A program made the translations under genes and the position numbers. 64,000 nt of DNA from Peribacillus sp044761985. GTDB lineage: Bacteria; Bacillota; Bacilli; Bacillales; DSM-1321. The notes below the pieces were generated by a model. That model saw nothing but the letters and a program-made list of their open reading frames with translations, was not told the origin of the DNA and searched no databases. The stretch's first letter is position 1. The number at the start of each line of letters is the position of its first letter. Positions 17,193 to 25,728 of this stretch are shown here, one piece after another. Location: the NCBI RefSeq assembly GCF_044761985.1, contig NZ_JBIWDK010000001.1, positions 310,001-374,000 of the forward strand, written 5' to 3'.

Positions 17193-17218
17193 TGTAACTT
17201 TCATATGAAAATATCGAC
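17193..17218 (+). promoter_or_regulatory. ECF-type (SigX) autoregulatory promoter
   Basis: TGTAAC (17193-17198) and CGAC (17215-17218), separated by 16 bp, match the sigma-X promoter consensus. They lie 29 bp before the sigX start codon, so sigX is probably autoregulated as in B. subtilis. Confidence 0.75.
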
Positions 17219-17246
17219 TATAATTATGAACGGATGTGGAGAAATA

Positions 17247-17807
17247 ATGGATTCCATTTTCCACGATCTTTATGAAAAATATCACCAGGAAATTTATCAA
17301 TTCATTTATTATATGACCAAAGACCGTGAAACGGCAGAGGACCTGGTTCAAGAAGTTTATATCAGGATAATGAAGGCCTATAATCGTTTTGAAGGCAATA
17401 GTAGTGAAAAAACCTGGATGTATTCCATTGCGAGAAATGTGACCATTGATTATTTTCGGAAACAAAAAGGATGGAAGAATAAAATCATTCCCACTATTGA
17501 TTGGGATGGTCAGATGATTAAAGATAATCAGCCGATTCCCGAAGAAGTGGCCATTATGAATGATAATGTCAGAGAGATATATCGTTGCTTGAATCGATGT
17601 ACTGTTAATCAAAAAGCAGTCATTATTTTACGGTACATACAAGGCATGTCCATTTCAGAAACCGCGGATGTACTGAATTGGAGTGAAAGTAAGGTAAAAA
17701 CAACGCAACACCGCGCTTTAAAAGCGATTAAAAAAATGATGGATGATTCATCAGAAGAGGGGAGGAATTCCTTTGAAGAAATCCCGTTGGAAAGAAAGAG
17801 AAATTGA
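17247..17807 (+). CDS. sigX: ECF RNA polymerase sigma factor SigX
   Basis: SigX directs genes that modify the cell envelope (teichoic acid alanylation, phospholipid charge) in B. subtilis. The 186-aa product has region 2 (DRETAEDLVQEVYIRIMKAY, SSEKTWMYSIARNVTIDYFRKQ) and region 4 (NQKAVIILRYIQGMSISETA, SESKVKTTQHRALKAIKK). The ATG at 17247, six bases after GGAG, is preferred over the in-frame ATG at 17205, which lies inside the promoter region. The 3' end overlaps the anti-sigma gene, so the two are translated together. Confidence 0.92.
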   Translation: MDSIFHDLYEKYHQEIYQFIYYMTKDRETAEDLVQEVYIRIMKAYNRFEGNSSEKTWMYSIARNVTIDYFRKQKGWKNKIIPTIDWDGQMIKDNQPIPEEVAIMNDNVREIYRCLNRCTVNQKAVIILRYIQGMSISETADVLNWSESKVKTTQHRALKAIKKMMDDSSEEGRNSFEEIPLERKRN

Positions 17808-18987
17808 GGACTTGCTTCGCCAACTTCCGGAGGTAAAAGATAAACGCTCGAAGAAAGAAGTGTTTTCGAGGATAGAAGGTAAGCAAAGAAGAAACCGTAA
17901 AAAACTTTGGATTCCTCGTATTGTGGGCATTGCCTCCTTATTCTTAATGATGATCATTGGATCTTCACTGATGATTGGAAAAGATGAATCTCAAGAGCAG
18001 GAGGTTAATAGCCACGGCAATGGAAAATTGGCCATTTCTGAAAGTAAGATCATTTTGGATAAGCAAGAAAAGCATGATATTGAATCAAATGAAAAGCAGG
18101 ATGTAAAGGAAGATATTGAGGGCGAACCAATAGAAAAAAATGAATTGAAAAGTAAATCTCAACAAGTGGAAAAAGAAAAAACACCCATTCGTGCGATTTA
18201 CTCAGAAGATTTGCAGGGGAAGTCGACAATAACTCTAGGCGTGCCTGATCACCAACAGAATTTTATCGTACCTCTATCTTTTGTAGTCGATACTATCGAA
18301 GAAACGGAAGCCTTGGATCAGGTGGTAAAAAAGATGTCGACCATTAATGAGAAAAAATATGGCCTGTCCGATTATTTCCCTCTAGATATTAAGGTATCCC
18401 ATGTTCCCACCAACAACACAGCAAATATCGAATTACGGGCAGGCAGTAATCTGCTGGATGAGGATATCGTGTTTCTTAGAACCATGGAAGAAACCTTATC
18501 CTATCTAAATATTGATAAAGTGACATTTACAACGGACGGAAAATCTGGTGCCAGTTTTGCTCATGCCGGAACAGTAATAGAAGAAGAAATTCCCCAGCAC
18601 AAGAATCGCACATTCTTTCTTTATCACACGGATAAATCATCTTCAAGTTTCCTTGTGCCTAGCAATATCGATTATCAGAACATGGAAGAGGCCCTACAAG
18701 CGGCAAAGGAGGAACCTGGCATAGAAGGGATTTCTTCTGCTCTACCGGAGAGTTTGAAGTGGGAGAACCTAACATATGATGGGGGTTTAGTAACTGTAGA
18801 ACTGGCACAAGAAGGCCGCTTGAAGAATGATTCAGAGTCGCTTCAAGGTTTGGAAGTCATTCTATTTACAGCTAAAGACTTTGGCTATGCAAAGGTGAAG
18901 TTTGTAAACTCCCCTGTAGAAATGGTAGGTTCTCTGAATTTATCGGAAGAGATTACAGTACCCGTTGCTCCTAACTTAGTTAATTAA
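17773..18987 (+). CDS. rsiX: Anti-sigma-X factor RsiX
   Basis: RsiX holds SigX inactive at the membrane. The 404-aa protein has a cytoplasmic sigma-binding N-terminus (WKEREIEDLLRQLPEVKDKR), one membrane segment at about 46-67, and a large external domain. That domain starts with a charged, Lys/Glu-rich stalk (about 70-135). TTG 17773 is chosen because GGAGG at 17761-17765 lies seven bases upstream. It overlaps the end of sigX in another reading frame. The external part contains two similar blocks (GVPDHQQNFIVPLSF and SSSFLVPSNIDYQ), typical of RsiX. Confidence 0.88.
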   Translation: MKKSRWKEREIEDLLRQLPEVKDKRSKKEVFSRIEGKQRRNRKKLWIPRIVGIASLFLMMIIGSSLMIGKDESQEQEVNSHGNGKLAISESKIILDKQEKHDIESNEKQDVKEDIEGEPIEKNELKSKSQQVEKEKTPIRAIYSEDLQGKSTITLGVPDHQQNFIVPLSFVVDTIEETEALDQVVKKMSTINEKKYGLSDYFPLDIKVSHVPTNNTANIELRAGSNLLDEDIVFLRTMEETLSYLNIDKVTFTTDGKSGASFAHAGTVIEEEIPQHKNRTFFLYHTDKSSSSFLVPSNIDYQNMEEALQAAKEEPGIEGISSALPESLKWENLTYDGGLVTVELAQEGRLKNDSESLQGLEVILFTAKDFGYAKVKFVNSPVEMVGSLNLSEEITVPVAPNLVN

Positions 18988-19041
18988 AGGTCAAGTGCAT
19001 GCTTGCGATGTGAGAGGCAGATGAGGGTCGTTCAACAAAAA

Positions 19042-19068
19042 AAGGATGCCCGCTAGTGGGGCATCCTT
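19042..19068 (-). terminator. Terminator of serA
   Basis: AAGGATGCCC (19042-19051) and GGGCATCCTT (19059-19068) form a perfect 10-bp stem. On the minus strand it is followed by seven T residues. Confidence 0.88.
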
Positions 19069-19077
19069 AAGTGGAAA

Positions 19078-20652
19078 TTATAAAGCTATTCGGGCCATGA
19101 AAGTAATTTCTTGTGTTTCCTCTAAGAATTGCTTCATATTATCTTCTAATGGTTTATCGAAACTCAATACCATGATAGCTTCCCCGCCAGCTTCTTTACG
19201 ACCAACTTGCATAGTCGCGATATTTACGGCATGATCACCAAGAATTTTACCGACGTTACCGATTACTCCAGGTTTATCAGTGTGTTGGATATAAAGTAAA
19301 TTAGCTTCTGGATGGAAATCAATTTTGAAACCATTCAGATTGACAATCCGGGAACCATAGTTCTCGATATGAGTACCACTAATGGTTAATTCGCGAGTGT
19401 CGCCTTTTACTTTTAGACTGATCAGGTTAGAATAACCTAGAGAGTCAGTAGAAACCTTTTCGCCAATGGTAATGCCACGCTCTTTAGCAACCAATAGCGC
19501 ATTCACTTCATTAACTGAAGCATCTACTCTTGATTTGAAGAAGCCTGCTATTAGGCTTTTTGTTAGAATAGCGGTGTCGAAGTCCAATGACTCACCTGCA
19601 TAAGTTACGGAAATCTCCTGAATGCCTTCTTTCATGCATTGTGAGGCAATGGAGCCCATTTGTTGGACTAGTTGATAGAATGGCTGAACCTTTTCAAACA
19701 CCTCTTTAGAAATGGCTGGAAGGTTAATTGAACTTGATACAGGATTACCTTCAAAATAGGTTAATACTTCTTGGGCGACTTGAACGGCAACATTCAATTG
19801 GGCTTCTTTAGTGGAAGCTCCTAAATGAGGAGTAGCGATGACGTTATCAAGTTCAAGTAATTTATGGCCAAGCGGTGGTTCTTCAACAAAAACATCCAAT
19901 GCGGCTCCAGCTACATGTCCCTCGACAATCATTTCATATAAATCATCTTCATCAAGGATTCCGCCACGTGCACAGTTTAATACGTACACGCCTTTTTTAC
20001 AGGTTAGTAACTTTTCTTTATTGATTAACCCTCTAGTTTCGTCCGTTAGAGGTGTATGTACAGTGATTATATCTGCTTTAGGGAGCAATTCATCTAAAGT
20101 CAGGGAAGTTACGGACATTTTTTTTGCACGATCAGCTGTTAAGAATGGGTCATAAACTATGACTTCCATGCCGAAAACTTTTGCGCGTTTGGCAATCTCT
20201 CCACCAATTCGTCCGAAACCAACAATACCTAAAGTTTTTCCGCGAAGTTCCGTTCCTGTATAAGAAGATCGTTTCCATTCTCCATTTTTCAGGGAAGCAT
20301 AAGCTTGCGGAATATGGCGCATCAAAGAAGCCATCATGGCAAATGTATGTTCAGCTGTTGAAATTGTATTTCCGTCAGGAGCATTCACAACAACGATTCC
20401 TCGTTTTGTTGCAGCAGGAATGTCAATGTTATCAACGCCGACACCTGCGCGAGCAATGATCTTTAGTTTTGGCATGCGGTTCATTAAATCTTCTGTAACT
20501 TTTGTTGCACTTCTAACCAGTATTGCATCGATCTGATCAAGTTCGTTTGCTGCTTCTTCTACAGTCTTCTGAATAAGAAGAATATTGGATGCCTCTGTAA
20601 GCGGTCCGAGTCCTTCTGGTTTGATGGCATCTGCTACTAAAATCTGATACAC
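19078..20652 (-). CDS. serA: D-3-phosphoglycerate dehydrogenase
   Basis: SerA oxidises 3-phosphoglycerate with NAD, the first step of serine synthesis. The 524-aa protein has the usual three parts. The substrate and NAD domains contain RAGVGVDNID, the NAD motif GIVGFGRIGGEIAKRAK, NCARGGILDEDDL and the catalytic H of TPHLGAST. An intervening domain and a C-terminal ACT domain (HTDKPGVIGNVGKILGDHAVNIA) probably sense serine. Start GTG 20652 lies seven bases after GGAAGGTG. It diverges from the FMN riboswitch unit, and a cre-like site lies upstream. Confidence 0.96.
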   Translation of the reverse strand: MYQILVADAIKPEGLGPLTEASNILLIQKTVEEAANELDQIDAILVRSATKVTEDLMNRMPKLKIIARAGVGVDNIDIPAATKRGIVVVNAPDGNTISTAEHTFAMMASLMRHIPQAYASLKNGEWKRSSYTGTELRGKTLGIVGFGRIGGEIAKRAKVFGMEVIVYDPFLTADRAKKMSVTSLTLDELLPKADIITVHTPLTDETRGLINKEKLLTCKKGVYVLNCARGGILDEDDLYEMIVEGHVAGAALDVFVEEPPLGHKLLELDNVIATPHLGASTKEAQLNVAVQVAQEVLTYFEGNPVSSSINLPAISKEVFEKVQPFYQLVQQMGSIASQCMKEGIQEISVTYAGESLDFDTAILTKSLIAGFFKSRVDASVNEVNALLVAKERGITIGEKVSTDSLGYSNLISLKVKGDTRELTISGTHIENYGSRIVNLNGFKIDFHPEANLLYIQHTDKPGVIGNVGKILGDHAVNIATMQVGRKEAGGEAIMVLSFDKPLEDNMKQFLEETQEITFMARIAL

Positions 20653-20739
20653 GTGTAAACACCTTCCTAGGTAAAATTCTCTTAAATTTCAGTTAATTTT
20701 ACAATTGAAATAGGAAAACTGTCAATTTGGCATACCTGT

Positions 20740-20755
20740 ATGTAAGCGCTTTAAT
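20740..20755. promoter_or_regulatory. Candidate CcpA (cre) site upstream of serA
   Basis: ATGTAAGCGCTTTAAT agrees with the cre consensus WTGNAANCGNWNNCAW at all but one position and contains the palindromic core AAGCGCTT. It lies 88 bp upstream of serA. The rest of 20653-20960 is AT-rich and carries no gene. Confidence 0.4.
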
Positions 20756-20961
20756 TAAATTTACTTTGAAATTCACTCGTCCAAAACCGCAAGGGTAAAG
20801 GGTTTGAGCCGTAATTTTCTAAAAATAAAAATTATTTTAGACCGAGTAAAACGTCGTGATTATAAATACATATTTTGTTTAAAATGAATAAAAGTGTAAT
20901 ATTTGATTGTCGTAAATTCATAGTTGCGATGAAAATACTATTCAAAAAAAGAAAAATCATT

Positions 20962-21120
20962 TATAATGAAAATTGTAAATTAATTTTATAGGTCTATCTT
21001 CGGGGCGGGGTGTAACTCCCCACCGGCGGTGATGAAGAAAAATTCTTCTAAGCCCGCGAGCCTTAGGGCAGGATTTGGTGAGATTCCAAAGCCGACAGTA
21101 TAGTCTGGATGGGAGAAGAT
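20962..21120 (+). promoter_or_regulatory. FMN riboswitch (RFN element) with its promoter
   Basis: A consensus -10 TATAAT lies at 20962-20967. The aptamer runs from 20996 (ATCTTC, P1) to 21120 (GAAGAT). In between it has the invariant blocks GGGGCGGGGTG, CCACCGGCGGT, AGCCCGCGAGC, GGCAGGATTTGGTGAGATTC and CCGACAGTATAGTCTGGATG. It binds FMN and, when loaded, favours the downstream terminator, switching off riboflavin uptake. Confidence 0.97.
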
Positions 21121-21186
21121 GGAGGTTCCTGAATGCGTTCAAACAGTCAAGTGCTGAACGTTTGTTTGATGAAACCTTTAATTTAT

Positions 21187-21219
21187 CCCTTTAATTCTGT
21201 CGGAATTAAGGGGTTTTTT
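21187..21219 (+). terminator. Riboswitch-controlled terminator before ribU
   Basis: CCCTTTAATTC (21187-21197) pairs with GAATTAAGGG (21203-21212) with one bulged T, followed by a TTTTTT run. It lies between aptamer and gene, as expected for a transcriptional off-switch. Confidence 0.85.
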
Positions 21220-21294
21220 ATTGAACATCAACATTCATGAAGGATCCCTAACCTCTTTTTCAAGGTAGATCAAGAAAAAGAAGGAGAGAGAACT

Positions 21295-21867
21295 ATGAAA
21301 TCGAACAAAGTTAAAAAGATGGTCACACTTGCAATGCTAGGAAGTCTTTCCTACCTACTAATGCTTTTGAATTTTCCATTTCCGGGATTTCCGCCTTTTC
21401 TGAACATTGATTTTAGTGACATCCCAGCACTGATGGCGGCATTGATTTTCGGACCGCTTGCAGGAGTTTTAGTTGAATTCCTGAAAAACTTATTGGATAT
21501 GGTCATGACTGGAAGCGATACGGGTGTACCGGTTGGACATATCTCTAACTTTATAGCGGGGGTATTATTCATACTGCCAACATATTATGTATATAAAAAA
21601 ATAAGTTCGAAAAAAGGAATGACATTTGCCTTGCTAGCCGGGACAGTTTCCATGGCGCTAATTATGAGTGTCTTGAACTATTATGTCTTTTTACCGGCAT
21701 ATACTTTCTTTATGGGATGGGATGCCATGACTGCACCAGAGTCAAGACAATTCGTAACTGCGGCAATACTCCCTTTTAACATCATTAAAGGGGTGCTCAT
21801 CACTTCCGTTTTCATGCTATTATTTGTTAAACTCCAAACATGGATCAATAAAACAAGTGTTATATAA
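21295..21867 (+). CDS. ribU: Riboflavin transporter substrate-binding subunit RibU
   Basis: RibU is the S component of an ECF-type vitamin transporter and imports riboflavin with the shared EcfAAT energising module. The 190-aa protein has about six membrane helices. It shows the family features FPFPGFPPFLNIDFSDIPAL and an early GPLAGVLVEFLKNLLD region. Start ATG 21295 follows AAGGAGAGAG. It is the only gene behind the FMN riboswitch and is followed by a strong terminator. No EcfA or EcfT gene is in the window. Confidence 0.93.
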   Translation: MKSNKVKKMVTLAMLGSLSYLLMLLNFPFPGFPPFLNIDFSDIPALMAALIFGPLAGVLVEFLKNLLDMVMTGSDTGVPVGHISNFIAGVLFILPTYYVYKKISSKKGMTFALLAGTVSMALIMSVLNYYVFLPAYTFFMGWDAMTAPESRQFVTAAILPFNIIKGVLITSVFMLLFVKLQTWINKTSVI

Positions 21868-21884
21868 ACATGCTTAATATATAA

Positions 21885-21932
21885 AAAGAGGCAGAAACAA
21901 CCAGATGATAACTGGGTTGTTTCTGCCTCTTT
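21885..21932 (+). terminator. Terminator after ribU
   Basis: A nearly perfect 20-bp stem (arms 21885-21904 and 21912-21932, starting AAAGAGGCAGAAACAACC) ends in CTCTTTAAT. Confidence 0.85.
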
Positions 21933-21966
21933 AATGTATGGGGAGAAGTTTTAAAAAATACATAAA

Positions 21967-21997
21967 AAAAGCCATTCTCAAAATGAAAATGGCTTTT
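21967..21997 (-). terminator. Terminator of the ferredoxin gene
   Basis: AAAAGCCATT (21967-21976) and AATGGCTTTT (21988-21997); on the minus strand it ends in a seven-T run. Confidence 0.85.
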
Positions 21998-22001
21998 ATA
22001 C

Positions 22002-22250
22002 TTATTCGAATTTTAAAGCGTCGCCCTCGAATGATTCGTCTGCGACTTTGATAGAGTCTGTGGGGCATCCTTCAAATGCATCCATCATGTCATCTATAAG
22101 AACATCGGGGATTTCAACGATTCCTTCGTTATCATCTAGCGTAACAAAAGCAATTCCTTCATCATCATAATCATAGATATCTGGTGCTGCAGCTCCACAA
22201 GCTCCACAAGCGATACATGTTTCTTTATCAACAATAGTAAATTTAGCCAT
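22002..22250 (-). CDS. fer: Ferredoxin, single [4Fe-4S] type
   Basis: This is an 82-aa low-potential electron carrier. Three of the four cluster ligands are in CIACGACG (C12, C15, C18) and the fourth is C62 in EGCPTDSIK. Acidic residues dominate the rest (pI low), as in B. subtilis Fer. The start ATG at 22250 has AGGAGGGG upstream on the minus strand. It is a single-gene unit with its own terminator and diverges from the ypbB-recS operon. Electron partners, for example fatty-acid-modifying P450s, are not in the window. Confidence 0.95.
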   Translation of the reverse strand: MAKFTIVDKETCIACGACGAAAPDIYDYDDEGIAFVTLDDNEGIVEIPDVLIDDMMDAFEGCPTDSIKVADESFEGDALKFE

Positions 22251-22536
22251 GAATAAAACCCCTCCTAAGTTGATTTACAACTCAAAACCTTTTTATTATA
22301 GATTAACATCTCTTTCTTATTGTAAGACCGAATGCCGAACTTATCAATAGAAAATGTAACGATAATACGGCAGTATATGAAAAGTCAACACAAATTATTG
22401 GGAAAATTTCTTTATAACGAGTACGTATTTAGTTGTTTATTCACAAATATCGTTGCATATATGACATAAAAAAAGGCGGTATTTGCAGATTTTTGTTACA
22501 ATATAATTGGATAAATGGAACAAGGATGTGAGTTTC

Positions 22537-23604
22537 ATGAACAATTATCTTCAAGCAATCATTTTATATGCGATACAAAAGTTCCAAGGTGAGCGTTCCA
22601 TCTACGCAATTTATCATATGCTTCAGGGTAAAAAATCGTCCCAGACTATTCAGGATGCGCATTTATTTGGTCTGACGAATATATTTGGGACTATGCCTCG
22701 TTTTACCCGGGAGGAGTTATCTCAAAACATAAAATTGTTTCTTGAACTGAAACTAATCGAACCAACGGAAAAAAATGATGTGTATTTGATTAGTGAACAA
22801 GGAGGAGGGGCGTTGGCCTCTTATTTCAAAAAGTGGCCTCTTCCTTTATCACTAAATGGGTGGAAATACCAAAACATCACCCCGGATTTTTGGAGAAGAC
22901 TCAATCTTCTTATCCAAACTATATCCCATATTGTCCACAATGAAAGGCCTTTTTATCCGATACAACAGAATCAACGAGTACAGGAATTCGTAAAGGGTTT
23001 TTTATATGCCAACCAACAAAATCGAGAGTTACTTGCTCAGCATCTTTTTGATGAATTGGTCACCCTCTTAGAGATGCAAAGTGAGTTGAACCGTGACATT
23101 TTTGTTTTGAAAATTACGGGAGTCAATCGAATCGGACTTACGTTTGAGCAGATTGGAAAAAGGAAAGAAATTGATGAGTGGTTTGTGCACTACGTTTTTC
23201 TCGATTCATTGCATCAAATGCTCGCAGAGATATCAACAGTACGCGATTACCCTCTGTTGGCTTCTCTAATCCATGATTGGAAAAATGGTGGGCATCCTCA
23301 TCTAACACAATCGACACATACGACTCTGCAATATATTCAGGCAGGGAAAACGCTACAGGAAATTGCAGAGATTCGTCGTTTAAAAGGAAATACGATTGAG
23401 GATCATCTCGTAGAAATCGTGCTATCGGACAAAAGTTTTTCGATAAATGACTATGTTCCAATAGAGGATGAAGACAAAATCATTACGGTCATTAAACGGT
23501 TGAATACGAGAAAACTCAAGGTAATCAAGGAAGCTGTCGATAATGAGCAAATTAGTTTTTTTCAAATAAGGCTTGTACTTGCGAAAATAGGTGATAGAGG
23601 ATGA
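22537..23604 (+). CDS. ypbB: Helix-turn-helix domain protein YpbB
   Basis: YpbB is a 355-aa protein of unknown function that is always found beside the RecQ-type helicase RecS in Bacillus. The N-terminus contains the family sequence FQGERSIYAIYHMLQGKKSSQTIQDAHLFGL (residues split here as one conserved block near 13-43). The C-terminus has a winged or helix-turn-helix stretch (LQYIQAGKTLQEIAEIRRLK), like the HRDC-neighbouring HTH of RecQ proteins. It may supply the DNA-contacting domain that short RecS lacks (inference). ATG 22537 follows AAGGA. Its stop overlaps the recS start by four bases. Confidence 0.85.
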   Translation: MNNYLQAIILYAIQKFQGERSIYAIYHMLQGKKSSQTIQDAHLFGLTNIFGTMPRFTREELSQNIKLFLELKLIEPTEKNDVYLISEQGGGALASYFKKWPLPLSLNGWKYQNITPDFWRRLNLLIQTISHIVHNERPFYPIQQNQRVQEFVKGFLYANQQNRELLAQHLFDELVTLLEMQSELNRDIFVLKITGVNRIGLTFEQIGKRKEIDEWFVHYVFLDSLHQMLAEISTVRDYPLLASLIHDWKNGGHPHLTQSTHTTLQYIQAGKTLQEIAEIRRLKGNTIEDHLVEIVLSDKSFSINDYVPIEDEDKIITVIKRLNTRKLKVIKEAVDNEQISFFQIRLVLAKIGDRG

Positions 23605-25109
23605 ACTTGAATACAGTCCTGAAAGATAAATTTGGATTTGACAATTTTCGTCCTGGACAGTATGAGGTAATCGAATCCTTGCTAGAAGGGACCCACACAT
23701 TGGCAATGCTTCCCACAGGGTCTGGTAAATCATTATGTTATCAACTCCCTGCTTACCTTATCAATAAGACGGCTATAATTGTTTCGCCGTTATTATCCCT
23801 GATGCAGGATCAGGCGGATCAGCTTAAGATGAGAGGAGAAAAAAGTGTTCTGACCCTCAATTCTTTTTTGACCGCGTATCAAAAAAAACAGGCATTTGAA
23901 CGATTGCAAACGTATCGGTTTATTTTTCTGTCTCCCGAAATGCTTGGGCTAGAAAGTGTAATCCAGTCTTTAAGGAAAATTGACATAGGCTTATTTGTCA
24001 TTGACGAGGCGCATTGCATTTCTCAATGGGGATATGATTTCAGGCCGGATTACTTGAACTTGGGAGAAGTGAGGCGTAAGTTAAATAACCCATTAACGCT
24101 TGCCTTGACGGCAACAGCAACAAAAGAAGTACGGGAAGATATTATCAGCAAATTGAATATATCCCAACATAAGGAAATCGTTTCATCCGTTGATCGGGAA
24201 AATATCGCGATACTTGTGGAAAATATATATAGCTACGAAGAAAAGCTTGCCCGTGTCCTCTCGCTTGTCAGGGAATTCCCAGGTAGTGGAATTATTTATT
24301 TTTCTTCGAAAAAAGTGGCTGAAGCGGTCTCGGGTTTTTTACAGGAAAATGGAGTCGGTAGTGTCAATTATTATCATGGAGGTATGGAACAGGAGCAAAG
24401 AATGCTCATTCAGCAGCAATTCATCTTGGGCCAGTTAAAAATCATTTGTGCAACGAGTGCGTTTGGAATGGGAGTCAATAAAGCTGATGTTAGATTTGTC
24501 ATCCATTTTCATATGCCATCCACAATGGAATCATACCTTCAAGAAATAGGGAGGGCAGGCCGTGACCAAAAACAAAGTGTAGCCATTTTACTATATAGCG
24601 AAGGGGATGAAGGACTTCCGTTGCATTTGATGGAACAACAGCTACCAACTGACCATCAAATTGAGGCCGTTTGTTCGTATTTAAATGAAGCGAATAGAAG
24701 TATGGCTGATTTAAGTCTTTCTGAAAAAGAGCATCTTCTTCAGAGCTTTTCCTTGAATGATATTCAATTCCGTTTTTTTACACAATTTCTGACGGATGAT
24801 GACTCACCATTGCATAGAACAAGGATGAAAGACTATTGTCATACAAGAAAGATGCAAAATCAGGCAAAGCTGAACGTTTTTTTGAATTGGATTCATACTA
24901 AAATATGTAGGCGTTTGGGCATTTTGCATTATTTTGAAGAAGAGCAGCGAAAAGGGAATGACGTATGTTGCGATCGTTGTGGAATAGATGCAAAAAATAT
25001 CTTGGATGTATGGCCGGCAGTAAAGGAACAGCAGGGTAATTCATATTCTACATGGAAACAGGAATTAGCTTTTATCTTATTGGATAAGGATAATGGGCAT
25101 GAAAAATAA
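23601..25109 (+). CDS. recS: RecQ-family ATP-dependent DNA helicase RecS
   Basis: RecS is a 3'-5' DNA helicase of the RecQ family that acts in recombination and replication repair. The 502-aa protein has motif 0 (FGFDNFRPGQYEVI), Walker A (LPTGSGKSLCYQL), the DEAH box VIDEAHCISQWGYDFRPDY, TATAT and motif VI QEIGRAGRDQ. A short zinc-binding end follows (ICRR...DVCCDRCG). It lacks the HRDC domain, as in B. subtilis RecS. It overlaps ypbB by ATGA and the next gene by eleven bases. Confidence 0.94.
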   Translation: MNLNTVLKDKFGFDNFRPGQYEVIESLLEGTHTLAMLPTGSGKSLCYQLPAYLINKTAIIVSPLLSLMQDQADQLKMRGEKSVLTLNSFLTAYQKKQAFERLQTYRFIFLSPEMLGLESVIQSLRKIDIGLFVIDEAHCISQWGYDFRPDYLNLGEVRRKLNNPLTLALTATATKEVREDIISKLNISQHKEIVSSVDRENIAILVENIYSYEEKLARVLSLVREFPGSGIIYFSSKKVAEAVSGFLQENGVGSVNYYHGGMEQEQRMLIQQQFILGQLKIICATSAFGMGVNKADVRFVIHFHMPSTMESYLQEIGRAGRDQKQSVAILLYSEGDEGLPLHLMEQQLPTDHQIEAVCSYLNEANRSMADLSLSEKEHLLQSFSLNDIQFRFFTQFLTDDDSPLHRTRMKDYCHTRKMQNQAKLNVFLNWIHTKICRRLGILHYFEEEQRKGNDVCCDRCGIDAKNILDVWPAVKEQQGNSYSTWKQELAFILLDKDNGHEK

Positions 25110-25728
25110 GCAGGCGCAATTAATTAAACAGCTGACAGACAAACAGTTACTATATAATTTGTTCCTGACCCAAATTATTCTCTTAACGATTGGCTTTTTT
25201 TTAGGTATTATCTTATTTGAAGATTTTTCTACCTTTCGTTCTTTATTTGACATTAAAGATATGGATATTTTGTTGATAGGTGTCCCTGCTGGAATCTTAG
25301 TGGTCATTTTTGATGTGGTCATGATGAAAGTGACCCCTGTTTCCTATCAGGATGATGGTGGAGTCAATGAACGCATTTTCAGTAGCCTACCATATCCCAT
25401 GATCTTTATCGTCTCTTTGTTAGTAGCGGTTAGCGAGGAATTATTATTTCGTGGTGTTATGCAGACACATATAGGCTTATTGTGGACGAGCATTATCTTT
25501 GCGGCGGTTCATTATCGTTACTTATTTAATTGGTTTTTATTTTTGAATGTGACGCTTTTAAGCTTTCTCATCGGATTTTTGTTTGAATGGACCCAAAATA
25601 TTTTAGTGACGATCACAGCCCATTTTTTAATAGATTTTATCCTCGGTATATTAATAAGACATAAGTATGTAAAGCTGGCAGTATGTGAAGAGGGTGGTGA
25701 CTTAGATGAGTCGTGTAAAAGAGAATGA
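25099..25728 (+). CDS. ypbD: CPBP-family intramembrane metalloprotease-like protein YpbD
   Basis: This 209-aa membrane protein of the CAAX-protease/bacteriocin-processing (CPBP, Abi) family has about six membrane helices. The conserved catalytic motifs are EELLFRGVMQ, then AAVHYRY and ITAHFLIDF, which supply the glutamates and histidines of the intramembrane protease. The substrate is unknown. The second ATG (25099) is preferred because AAGGA lies eight bases upstream; the first ATG at 25093 is too close. It overlaps both recS and ypbE, so it is part of the same operon. Confidence 0.85.
   Translation: MKNKQAQLIKQLTDKQLLYNLFLTQIILLTIGFFLGIILFEDFSTFRSLFDIKDMDILLIGVPAGILVVIFDVVMMKVTPVSYQDDGGVNERIFSSLPYPMIFIVSLLVAVSEELLFRGVMQTHIGLLWTSIIFAAVHYRYLFNWFLFLNVTLLSFLIGFLFEWTQNILVTITAHFLIDFILGILIRHKYVKLAVCEEGGDLDESCKRE

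Noticed and set aside
20760..20960. Second riboswitch or T-box before serA
   Set aside because: Only AT-rich DNA and short GC-rich words; no conserved T-box or riboswitch blocks.
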